6,850 bases of DNA from Pseudomonadota bacterium (GTDB lineage Bacteria > Pseudomonadota > Gammaproteobacteria > Burkholderiales > Burkholderiaceae_B), in assembly GCA_023432075.1 (NCBI GenBank), contig JAEYVD010000304.1, positions 1-6,850 of the forward strand. Reading direction: 5' to 3'. The translations under genes were made by a program, and so were the position numbers. The stretch's first letter is position 1. The number at the start of each line of letters is the position of its first letter. Of the stretch, positions 1 to 5,873 are shown piece after piece. The notes beneath the pieces are model-generated. The model did not search any database. It was not told the origin of the DNA and saw only the letters and a program-made list of their open reading frames with translations.

Positions 1-305
1 GCCTGGCGCGGGCACGCAAGATCACCATCGCGCCCCTGATCGAGGCCGACTCGCTTCCGCTCATGAAGTCCATCGTCGAACACGAGAAGATGTACACCGT
101 GCTGCCGCTGCACGCCGTCTGGCAGGAAGTGCAGGAGGGTCGCCTGAGCATCGCCGCGCTGCGCGCTCCCACGATGAGCCGCATCATCTCGATGGCGTTC
201 TCGCGATCGAAGGGACCCGGACGCACGGTCACGGAAGTTGCCACACAGATCGAGGCGCTGGTGCGCGAGATCGGCGGCGAAGGCGTCTGGCACGCCAGCC
301 CGTAA
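1..305 (+). CDS. LysR-type transcriptional regulator, C-terminal part (5' end outside window)
   Basis: The reading frame is open from base 3 to the TAA at 303-305 and gives about 100 residues, the last third of a LysR-type regulator. What is seen is the distal part of the effector-binding domain: an EADSLPLMKSIVEH stretch, then YTVLPLHAVWQEVQEGRLS, then a closing helix (TEVATQIEALVREI). This order (residue pair before a helix, 'G/YTVLP', 'GRL' and a terminal helix) is typical of the family's second subdomain. The DNA-binding helix-turn-helix would lie before the window. LysR proteins bind DNA as tetramers and respond to small molecules, often a metabolite of the pathway they control. The gene is convergent with the six-gene catabolic block that follows, so it may regulate that block, but the sequence does not prove it. 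The family call is fairly sure and the effector is unknown. Confidence 0.8.
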   Translation, partial: LARARKITIAPLIEADSLPLMKSIVEHEKMYTVLPLHAVWQEVQEGRLSIAALRAPTMSRIISMAFSRSKGPGRTVTEVATQIEALVREIGGEGVWHASP

Positions 306-342
306 GCGGCGTCCACAAGTGGGCTAAGGGTGCGGGTTCAGC

Positions 343-373
343 GTGGGGGCTCAGCGAGCCCCCGCTTGTATTT
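343..373 (+). terminator. Rho-independent terminator of the LysR gene, possibly bidirectional
   Basis: An eight-base perfect stem (GGGGGCTC at 345-352 and GAGCCCCC at 356-363) with a three-base AGC loop, extendable by a G-T wobble and a G-C pair, is followed on the plus strand by the T-rich run TTGTATTTAT. It begins 38 bases after the LysR stop codon. The T-rich tail overlaps the stop codon of the convergent amidohydrolase gene. On the minus strand the stem is not followed by a T run, so it would be a weaker stop for the operon. Confidence 0.75.
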
Positions 374-1295
374 ATGCAAAGCCGTACAGACGCTCTGGGT
401 TGTCCACCCAGACCTGCTTGCGCAGCGCGTCGTTGCCGAGCCAATCGTGCGCCAGGTCCACCAGCGCGTCGGCGGACGGCGCCGCCGCCCCCATGCGCAC
501 GAAGGGCCAGTCCAATCCCCAGAGCACCTGATCCGGATTGGCGGCAGTGAAGGCGTCGTGGATACCGCGCGCGTTTTCATAATCGGGCGCGGCCCCCACG
601 CGGCACACCGTCAGCTTCATCCAGATCCTGCCGTCGGCCAGCAGCCCGCGCAGCAGCTGGAACACCGGATCGGCCTCGCCGCGCGCCGGGACCAGGCTGC
701 CCAGGTGGTCGATGACCAGCGGCAGGTCCAGCTTCGCCAGCGCTGGCAGATGGCGCAAATAGGTATCGCACGGCGCCCACAGCTGCGCGTGCAGGCCGAA
801 CTGCTTCATGCGCGGCGCAAGCGCCGCGACCTGATCGAACCCCACGCTACCGGGAAACAGGTTGCCCGCGGGGTCGCGCGCCTCGACGAAGCGCAGGCCG
901 CGCACGCCGCCGTCATGCAAGGCTTGCAACTGCGCATCCGTGACGGACGGGTCCGCCACCGCGATCCCGCGCAGGCGGCCTGCGCCTTCGCGCAGCGCGT
1001 CCAGCAAGGCATCCGGGTTCGTGCCATAGGGCGCCGGCTGCACCAGCACCCCGCGCGATGCGCCCAGCGTGTCCAGCATGCGCAGATAGCGCGACGCCGG
1101 CGCGTCCGGCGCGGCGTAGGACGAGGGATGCTGCAGGGGAAAACGGTCGTAGGGACCAAAGACATGGCAATGCGTGTCGCACGCGCCCGCCGGCAGGGCT
1201 TGGCGCGGCGTCACCGGCATGCGGGGCGTTTCCACGCTGTCGGGCACATAGGCGCGGGCCTGCCCGCCAGCGGCCGGATGACCGGCGGCGCTCAT
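372..1295 (-). CDS. Amidohydrolase, 2-pyrone-4,6-dicarboxylate lactonase (LigI)-like
   Basis: A 307-residue TIM-barrel metal-dependent hydrolase of the Amidohydro_2 / COG3618 type. The HxH motif of strand one is at residues 42 and 44 within CDTHCHVFGP. A further histidine is at 197 (VIDHLG), and the catalytic aspartate candidate is D262 in WGLDWPF. This order and spacing match the LigI lactonase group, which hydrolyses 2-pyrone-4,6-dicarboxylate, and the many relatives that act on other lactones. The WGxDWP motif here ends in Phe where LigI-type enzymes usually have His, so the substrate may differ. The start at 1293-1295 overlaps the previous stop codon as ATGA and has GGGAG seven bases upstream. 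An internal ATG at 1218-1220 would remove a probably disordered N-terminal stretch of 25 residues. No signal peptide is seen, so the protein should be cytoplasmic. It is the last gene of the operon. Family sure, substrate unknown. Confidence 0.87.
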   Translation of the reverse strand: MSAAGHPAAGGQARAYVPDSVETPRMPVTPRQALPAGACDTHCHVFGPYDRFPLQHPSSYAAPDAPASRYLRMLDTLGASRGVLVQPAPYGTNPDALLDALREGAGRLRGIAVADPSVTDAQLQALHDGGVRGLRFVEARDPAGNLFPGSVGFDQVAALAPRMKQFGLHAQLWAPCDTYLRHLPALAKLDLPLVIDHLGSLVPARGEADPVFQLLRGLLADGRIWMKLTVCRVGAAPDYENARGIHDAFTAANPDQVLWGLDWPFVRMGAAAPSADALVDLAHDWLGNDALRKQVWVDNPERLYGFA

Positions 1296-1903
1296 GGCTG
1301 GCTCCCGGTCAGAGGCGCAAGCCGGCTCAGCACCGGCGCGCGCGCCTGGCGCGGCGTATCCAGCGGCGGCGGCGCGTCGTCCGGCATCGGGATCTCGTGC
1401 GCGTTCAGCGTCATGGACACCATCGTGTAGTAGCCGATCACGGCGGTCAGTTCCACCACGCCCACGGCAGCCCAGCACGCGACCGCCTGCGCATACAGGT
1501 CCGGTTCGACCTGACCTGTCTCCTGAATCTGCCGCGCAAACTCGTAGACCACCGCGTCATCGGCGTTGTCGAATACGGGCGTCTCGCGGGCCTGGATTGC
1601 GTCCAGCACGGCGTCCGGAATGCCGGCGGCACGCGCCGCCTGCGCATGGATGTGCCATTCGATCTGGCTGTTCCAGCGACGCGCCGTCACCACAATGGCC
1701 AGTTCGCTGACGCGCGGCGCCAGGCTGGTGCCAAAACGCAGCAGCGCGCCCAGCGCCTGCCAGCGCTCGGCCAGTTCCGGGCTGTGCAGCGCGGCGCGCA
1801 AGGGGCCGACAAGGCGTCCGCGCGGACCGGAGACGATCTTCTCGTACACGCGCTTCTGGTCGTCGGTCATGGTGTCTGGCGTGGGCAGCGGGATACGGCT
1901 CAT
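1292..1903 (-). CDS. Carboxymuconolactone decarboxylase (CMD)-fold protein without a CxxC pair
   Basis: A 203-residue cytoplasmic all-helical protein of the CMD/AhpD superfamily. Residues 55-95 carry the family core: a 'RVSELAIVVTARRWNSQIEWHIH' type helix pair with E82, W83 and H86 forming the EWxxH signature. A second conserved stretch, VVELTAVIGYYTMVSMTLNAHEIP, covers residues 149-172. The CxxC of AhpD-type peroxidases is absent; the only cysteine is C143. It therefore belongs to the cysteine-free branch related to gamma-carboxymuconolactone decarboxylase, whose members are often found in aromatic catabolic operons. The last 30 residues are rich in Pro and Ala and look like a flexible tail. 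The start at 1901-1903 has GAGAGGA just upstream and lies 13 bases after the GST stop. The stop overlaps the amidohydrolase start by four bases, which indicates translational coupling. The actual reaction is unknown and decarboxylation should not be assumed. Confidence 0.85.
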   Translation of the reverse strand: MSRIPLPTPDTMTDDQKRVYEKIVSGPRGRLVGPLRAALHSPELAERWQALGALLRFGTSLAPRVSELAIVVTARRWNSQIEWHIHAQAARAAGIPDAVLDAIQARETPVFDNADDAVVYEFARQIQETGQVEPDLYAQAVACWAAVGVVELTAVIGYYTMVSMTLNAHEIPMPDDAPPPLDTPRQARAPVLSRLAPLTGSQP

Positions 1904-1916
1904 CTTCGTCCTCTCG

Positions 1917-2531
1917 TTACGGGGTTTCGTCGGGCTGCGTGCGCATCACGGACGGGCGCGCGGCAAACCGCGCGTGCCAGGCCGCCAGCGCCGGGTGGCC
2001 GTCGCGCCAGGCGATATCCGGGAAACGATAGTCCATGTATGACAGCGCGCAGCCGATGGCGATCAGGCCCAGGTCGAAGCGGCTTGCCTGCAGCGCGGGC
2101 GCTTCGGCTTCCAGCGCGGACAGCACCGCCCGCGTCTTGAGCGCAAAGGCGTCCAGCCACGCGGGCGTCTGCCGCGCCTCGGGCTTGTTGCGTTCCTGGC
2201 GGAACAGCAGCAGCGCGTCCAGAAAGCCGTCGCCCAGCGCCTGGCGGCGTTCGGCGGTCAGGCGCGCCTGCGGGTCGGCCGGCAACAGGCCGCAGCCCAT
2301 CAGCGCGTCCAGGTAGGCGCAGATCACGCGCGAGTCGTACAGCGGCTGGCCATCATCCAGCACCAGCGTGGGCAACTTGATAAGCGGATTGTCGGGCACC
2401 AGGTCCAGGTTGGGCTTGTCCATCGCGACCGGCGTGCGCACGAGCGTCACGCGGTCCTCGATGCCAGCCTCGTGAATGACGATCATCACCTTGCGCACGA
2501 AGGGCGATCGCGGCGACCAATGCAGTTTCAT
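1917..2531 (-). CDS. Glutathione S-transferase family protein
   Basis: A 204-residue cytoplasmic protein with the two-domain GST layout. The N-terminal thioredoxin-like domain (about residues 1-77) shows WSPRSPFVRKV, where S9 matches the catalytic serine position of the bacterial YibF-like group. The cis-proline is P54 in IKLPTL, and the glutathione gamma-glutamyl-binding D66-S67 pair is in YDSRVI. The C-terminal helical domain includes FDLGLIAIGCALSYMDYRFPD, which is typical of this group. Possible roles are glutathione conjugation, thiol-dependent dehalogenation, ether cleavage or isomerisation; the sequence does not choose among them. In a catabolic operon a role in processing an intermediate is reasonable. 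The start at 2529-2531 was chosen because the conserved domain begins there and GGAG lies nine bases upstream. The frame stays open farther upstream, but that part overlaps the flavin-reductase gene and is out of family. It is separated from that gene by 38 bases. Confidence 0.9.
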   Translation of the reverse strand: MKLHWSPRSPFVRKVMIVIHEAGIEDRVTLVRTPVAMDKPNLDLVPDNPLIKLPTLVLDDGQPLYDSRVICAYLDALMGCGLLPADPQARLTAERRQALGDGFLDALLLFRQERNKPEARQTPAWLDAFALKTRAVLSALEAEAPALQASRFDLGLIAIGCALSYMDYRFPDIAWRDGHPALAAWHARFAARPSVMRTQPDETP

Positions 2532-2569
2532 CGACAAGCTCCAAAAGGGTTCAAGGTCTTCTCGGGCAT

Positions 2570-3214
2570 TCAATGCCCCTGCGCGGGCCGCACGGCGGGA
2601 TCGTTGGCCGCGTCGGGCGTGCGCATCTGAAAGAGATCGCTGGTGTGCGCGTACCAGCCCGCGCCGTGCATGCGGCCCAGAAGGCGCAGCGCGGGCGTGT
2701 CCACATAGAATTTTTCGGCATTGAGCAAGGCGTCGTCGCGCAAGTACAGCGCCACCACGCGCGCCAGCACGATCACGCGCTGCGGCGCCGCATCCAGCAC
2801 CTGCCAGACCTCGCACTCCAGCGCCGCGGGACTTTGCGCGATGCGCGGCGGCGCCACGATCAGGGATGGTTCTGTCGACAGGCCCGCCCGGGCCAGTTCA
2901 TCGATGCCGGCGTCGTAGTCCAGGCTGGTGTGGTTCATCTGCTCGGCCAGCTCTGCCGACACCAGGTTGATCACGAACTGCCCCGTCTGCAGGATGTTGC
3001 GCGAGGTGTCCTTCAACTGGCCGCCGCGCGGGCCGATGCCCAACGCCACGATGGGCGGATCGCTGCTGACCACGTTGAAGAACGAGAACGGCGCGGCGTT
3101 GCGCGCGCCTTGCGGCGACTGGCTGACCACCCAGGCGATGGGCCGCGGCACGACCACGCTGGAAAGCAGCTTGAAGGCGTCGGCCGAGGCCAGTTTGCTG
3201 AAATCGAAGTTCAT
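2570..3214 (-). CDS. Flavin reductase-like domain protein (FMN-binding split barrel)
   Basis: A 214-residue cytoplasmic protein of the flavin_Reduct (PF01613-type) family. It starts MNFDFSKL, followed by VVPRPIAWVVSQSPQG (residues 21-36), then the conserved NAAPFSFFNVVSSDPPIVALGIG (39-61), the loop KDTSRNILQTGQFVINLV (68-85), and the late motif LLGRMHGAGWYAHTSDLF (178-195). These are the family's FMN-binding and dimer-interface stretches. Members either supply reduced FMN to a separate monooxygenase or act as stand-alone FMN proteins. No oxygenase is visible in this window, so a partner would have to be elsewhere. The ATG at 3212-3214 is preferred because homology-like sequence begins there and it lies 19 bases past the preceding stop. 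It lacks a clear Shine-Dalgarno (the preceding bases are pyrimidine-rich), so its translation may depend on coupling to the upstream receptor gene. Confidence 0.88.
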   Translation of the reverse strand: MNFDFSKLASADAFKLLSSVVVPRPIAWVVSQSPQGARNAAPFSFFNVVSSDPPIVALGIGPRGGQLKDTSRNILQTGQFVINLVSAELAEQMNHTSLDYDAGIDELARAGLSTEPSLIVAPPRIAQSPAALECEVWQVLDAAPQRVIVLARVVALYLRDDALLNAEKFYVDTPALRLLGRMHGAGWYAHTSDLFQMRTPDAANDPAVRPAQGH

Positions 3215-3233
3215 GGCGAGGGAAGGTTCATCG

Positions 3234-4205
3234 TCATTTGGCCAGCAGCCCCAGCGTGCCGAGCAGCCGCTGCATGTCTGCGCGGTCCTTGCGGACATAA
3301 GCGCCGGCCTCCTGGGGCGACAACGCCATCAACGATATCGCCTGATCCTGCATCACGCGCCGGTAGTCGGGATCGTCGTTCACGCGCCGGACGGTATCGC
3401 TCAGCGTCTGCACGATGTCCGCGGGCGTGCCGGCGGGCGCGGCCAGGCTGTACCAGGTGGCGGCCTGCGCGCCCGGCACCCCGGCCTCGTCCAGCGTCGG
3501 CACGTCGGGCAGCAGCGGCGAGCGTTCGCTGGCCGCGTACGCCAGCGGCACCAGCCGGCCCTGGCGGATGAACGGCAGGCTGGCCGACAGGTTCAGCATG
3601 GCCAGGTCGATCTGTCCGCCGACAGCGTCATTGATCGCCGGCGACGCGCCCGCGTAGGGAATGTGATTGAGCTGCACGTGCGCGGCCTGCTGGAAGAGTT
3701 CGGCGCCCAGGTGCGTGGCGCCGCCCACGCCGGCCGACCCATAACTGAGCTTGCCGGGTTCGGCCTTGGCGCGGGCGATCAGCGCCTGCACCGTCTTGAT
3801 GCCGCGCGACGGGTTGACGACCAGCATGATGGGCTGCACCGCCACCACCGAACAGAATTCGAAGGCCTGGATGCCGTCGTACGTGGTCTTCTGCATCAGC
3901 GGCGTCACGACATGGCCGGCCGAGGTGCCGAGCAGCAGCGTGTAGCCGTCAGGCTTGGCGCGGGCCACGAAGCCCGTGCCGATGGACGCGCCCCCGCCCG
4001 GCTTGTTCTCCACCACGACGGGCTGGCCCAGCCGCTTTTCCAGGGCGCGCGCCAGGCTGCGCGCCACCACGTCGGCCGGGCCGCCGGCGGCGTAAGGATT
4101 GATGAGTGTGATGGGGTGGTCGGGATAAGCTGCGGCGGCCGGCGCGGCCAGCGAGACAGCGGACAGCGCGGCCGCCGTCAGCAGGATTCGGAGCATCGAA
4201 GGCAT
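3234..4205 (-). CDS. Bug-type (TctC family) periplasmic solute-binding protein, second of the tandem
   Basis: A 323-residue exported receptor of the tripartite tricarboxylate transporter type. The N-terminus has a short basic start, a hydrophobic core (LLTAAALSAVSLAAPAAA) and a likely signal-peptidase site near residue 26, just before the typical mature start AYPDHPI. Family hallmarks follow: NPYAAGGPADVVAR (36-49), LGQPVVVENKPGGGASIG (59-76), KPDGYTLLLGT (84-94), HIPYAGASPAINDAVGGQID (181-200) and LAAPAGTP near the C-terminus. Bug proteins bind small carboxylates, amides or aromatic acids in the periplasm and either deliver them to TctAB or act as orphan sensors. No TctA or TctB gene is present here. 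AAGGA lies about seven bases before the ATG at 4203-4205; an in-frame ATG three codons later is an alternative start. The gene follows the first receptor by 45 bases. Ligand unknown. Confidence 0.93.
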   Translation of the reverse strand: MPSMLRILLTAAALSAVSLAAPAAAAYPDHPITLINPYAAGGPADVVARSLARALEKRLGQPVVVENKPGGGASIGTGFVARAKPDGYTLLLGTSAGHVVTPLMQKTTYDGIQAFEFCSVVAVQPIMLVVNPSRGIKTVQALIARAKAEPGKLSYGSAGVGGATHLGAELFQQAAHVQLNHIPYAGASPAINDAVGGQIDLAMLNLSASLPFIRQGRLVPLAYAASERSPLLPDVPTLDEAGVPGAQAATWYSLAAPAGTPADIVQTLSDTVRRVNDDPDYRRVMQDQAISLMALSPQEAGAYVRKDRADMQRLLGTLGLLAK

Positions 4206-4250
4206 GGCAGGTCCTTGCGTGAAAGCGGCGATGGCGAGACGGGCCGGCGC

Positions 4251-5231
4251 TCAGTCGGCGCGCGCGCCGGAGGCCTCGATGATCCGCGCCCACTTCTGCG
4301 TATCGGCGCGGATCCGTTCGGCAAACGCCTCGGGCGTGCTGTAGGTGGTCTGGATGCCGTATCCGGCCATGCGCTCGACCATCTGCGGCGCCAGCATCAC
4401 GTTTTTGATGTCCGCATTCAGCCGGTCGATGATCGGGCGCGGGGTGCCCGCGGGCGCCAGCACGCCTGACCACAAGCTGACTTCGAAGGATTCGAAGCCC
4501 GGCGACTCCGAGATGGCGGGCACGTCAGGCAACGCCGCCAGGCGCTGGCGGCTGGTCACGCCCAGCGCCTTGACCTTGCCCTGCTTGACCTGTTCGACAA
4601 AGTTGGACGAGGTGTCGATCATCATCGAGATGCGTCCGGCCATGAAGTCGTTGATCGCCCCCGACGTGCCCTTGTACGGGATGTGGCGGATATCCACGCC
4701 AGCCGTGGACTTGAACATCTCGCCCGACAGATGGCTGGTGGTGCCGCTGCCCGAGGAACTGAAGGTCAGCTCGCCCGGCATTTTGCGGGCCAGCTCCGCA
4801 AGCTCCGCGACCGAGTTCACCTGCAGCGCCGGGTTCACCACAAGCAAGTTTGCGGTCAGGTTGGTCATCGCGATCGGCGCAAAGCTCTTCTGCGGGTCGT
4901 AGCGCAGCTTGGCGTACAGCGTGGGGTTGATCGTCAGCACACCCATGGTCGAGTACAGCAAGGTGTAGCCATCCGGCGCGGCGTTGGCCACCGCCTCGGC
5001 GCCGATCGCGCCGCCGGCGCCGCCCCGGTTCTCCACCACGACGGATTGGCCCAGTTTCTCGCCCAGCCCCTGCGCCAAGGCGCGGGCCATCAGGTCGGTG
5101 GCCCCGCCCGCCGGAAACGGAACGACCAGCCGCACGGGCCGGTCGGGATAGGTGGACGCGGCCCCCGCCGCGGAAATCAGCCCCATGCCAAGGCAAAGCC
5201 CGGCCGCGGTCAGCGCACTTGCGATTTTCAT
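4251..5231 (-). CDS. Bug-type (TctC family) periplasmic solute-binding protein, first gene of the operon
   Basis: A 326-residue exported receptor. The signal peptide (KIASALTAAGLCLGMGLIS core) has a likely cleavage after residue 24 or 25, ahead of STYPDRPVRLVV, the usual Bug mature start. Then come PFPAGGATDLMAR (38-50), LGQSVVVENRGGAGGAIG (60-77), APDGYTLLYST (85-95), SGSGTTSHLSGEMF (160-173) and IRHIPYKGTSGAINDFMAGR (181-200), all standard Bug positions. C13 lies in the hydrophobic core without a lipobox, so a lipoprotein is unlikely. GGAG lies about eight bases before the ATG at 5229-5231. It differs clearly from its neighbour throughout (for example GGATD against GGPAD in the ligand loop), so the pair is an old duplication or a separate recruitment, and they may bind different ligands. 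As the promoter-proximal gene it is likely to be the most abundant product. Ligand unknown. Confidence 0.93.
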   Translation of the reverse strand: MKIASALTAAGLCLGMGLISAAGAASTYPDRPVRLVVPFPAGGATDLMARALAQGLGEKLGQSVVVENRGGAGGAIGAEAVANAAPDGYTLLYSTMGVLTINPTLYAKLRYDPQKSFAPIAMTNLTANLLVVNPALQVNSVAELAELARKMPGELTFSSSGSGTTSHLSGEMFKSTAGVDIRHIPYKGTSGAINDFMAGRISMMIDTSSNFVEQVKQGKVKALGVTSRQRLAALPDVPAISESPGFESFEVSLWSGVLAPAGTPRPIIDRLNADIKNVMLAPQMVERMAGYGIQTTYSTPEAFAERIRADTQKWARIIEASGARAD

Positions 5232-5291
5232 GCTGTCTCCAAACTTCGTTCTTGTGTTTGCAGCATGGTAGGCGCGGGACCGGGCCGGGGC

Positions 5292-5309
5292 TATGCGCGG
5301 GATCGCATA
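5292..5309. promoter_or_regulatory. Perfect inverted repeat, candidate operator upstream of the receptor/catabolic operon
   Basis: TATGCG and CGCATA form a perfect 6-base inverted repeat around a 6-base spacer, in the 106-base gap between the thioredoxin-like gene and the first receptor gene. The near end lies 61 bases from the receptor start codon, a suitable distance for a transcription factor site. The size fits a dimeric regulator. It does not contain an exact T-N11-A LysR box (the spacing is 12), so linking it to the LysR gene at the left edge is speculative. No convincing -35/-10 pair was found in this gap. Confidence 0.4.
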
Positions 5310-5320
5310 TCTGGTTTGCG

Positions 5321-5335
5321 CGGGGTCTGGCCCCG
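5321..5335 (-). terminator. Short GC hairpin just after the thioredoxin-like gene, weak terminator candidate
   Basis: CGGGG and CCCCG form a 5-base stem with a 5-base loop, two bases after the TGA of the minus-strand thioredoxin-like gene. No T run follows on the minus strand, so it is not a standard intrinsic terminator and might only slow or protect the transcript end. Its CCCCG arm could also pair with GGGGC at 5287-5291, flanking the inverted repeat. Confidence 0.3.
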
Positions 5336-5337
5336 TC

Positions 5338-5856
5338 TCAGCCGGGTTGGGCCAGCAGCCGCTGGATCTCGGCCTCGGTTTCCTTGTACCGGCCCTCGCC
5401 GAAGTGGGTGTAGACCACCTTGCCCTGCTTATCGATCAGGTAGGCCGCGGGCCAGTACTGGTTGCGATAGGCGGTCCAGGTGGCGTAGCGGTTGTCCTGC
5501 GCCACCGGATAGGTGATGCCGAAGCGTTGCAGCGCCTTTTCGACGTTGGGCGTGGACCGCTCGAACGGAAACTCCGGCGTGTGCACCCCCACGACGACCA
5601 GGCCCTGGTCCTTGTACTTCTGGTGCCAGCTCGTGACGTACGGCAGCGTGCGGATGCAGTTGATGCAGGTGTACGTCCAGAAATCCACCAGCACGACCTT
5701 GCCGCGCAGCGATTCCATGGTCAGCGGCTCGCTGTTGAGCCATTTTTCGATTCCCGTGAATTCCGGGGCCTGCGCCGGCGCGGCCTGCGCGGCGCCTTGC
5801 ATAAGAGAGGCGGCAATCAGCGCGCCCAGGGCTATCTTCTTGAACGTGGCAAACAT
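5338..5856 (-). CDS. Exported thioredoxin-like protein, TlpA/DipZ-type, with CINC active site
   Basis: A 172-residue periplasmic thiol-disulfide protein. A signal peptide (MFATFKKIALGALIAASLMQGAAQA) ends with a good AQA cleavage site near residue 25. The thioredoxin fold follows: VVLVDFWTYTCINCIRTLPY (residues 54-73) carries the redox pair C64 and C67, and W135-P136 is the expected cis-proline position, close to YLIDKQGKVVYTHFGEG, the typical beta-hairpin of the AhpC-TSA/redoxin group. The WTYTCINC version is the one found in the soluble domain of DipZ-like proteins. The DipZ C-terminal extra domain is absent. It probably takes electrons from the CcdA partner encoded 17 bases upstream and reduces periplasmic disulfides, or supports cytochrome c or metal-related redox work. 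The start at 5854-5856 is fixed by a strong AAGGAG seven bases upstream; the longer open frame beyond it runs through the CcdA gene and is rejected. Confidence 0.92.
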   Translation of the reverse strand: MFATFKKIALGALIAASLMQGAAQAAPAQAPEFTGIEKWLNSEPLTMESLRGKVVLVDFWTYTCINCIRTLPYVTSWHQKYKDQGLVVVGVHTPEFPFERSTPNVEKALQRFGITYPVAQDNRYATWTAYRNQYWPAAYLIDKQGKVVYTHFGEGRYKETEAEIQRLLAQPG

Positions 5857-5873
5857 GGCGATCTCCTTGAAGG

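Noticed and set aside
330..1430. 366-codon plus-strand open frame
   Set aside because: It lies antisense to the amidohydrolase and the CMD gene. The product is a low-complexity Arg/His/Gln/Ala-rich string with no domain, as expected for the complement of GC-rich coding DNA.
372..1478. Longer amidohydrolase beginning at 1478
   Set aside because: The added 61 residues are Arg/Ala-rich, lie wholly inside the CMD gene and precede the ATGA-overlap start, which has its own GGGAG site.
1058..2140. 360-codon plus-strand open frame
   Set aside because: Antisense to three well-supported genes, Arg/Ala/Pro-rich, with no family features or ribosome binding site context worth keeping.
1917..2816. Longer GST beginning at 2816
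   Set aside because: The added N-terminal part overlaps the flavin-reductase gene in another frame. The GST fold begins exactly at MKLHWSP, which has GGAG upstream.
2570..3298. Longer flavin-reductase protein beginning at 3298
   Set aside because: The extension overlaps the end of the receptor gene and gives a Cys/Ser-rich stretch unlike the family. The conserved N-terminus begins at MNFDFSKL.
2928..4469. 513-codon plus-strand open frame, the longest in the window
   Set aside because: It runs antisense to the flavin-reductase and both receptor genes, with composition rich in Arg, Gly, His and Gln and no recognisable motif. The opposite strand shows clear family motifs and signal peptides.
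5232..5337. A sigma-70 promoter for the operon using TACCAT as -10
   Set aside because: TACCAT matches only four of six bases and the hexamer 17 bases upstream matches about three of six, so the pair is not better than chance.
4683..5516. 277-codon plus-strand open frame crossing the operon promoter gap
   Set aside because: Antisense to the first receptor and the thioredoxin-like gene. The protein is low-complexity and changes character across the gene boundaries.
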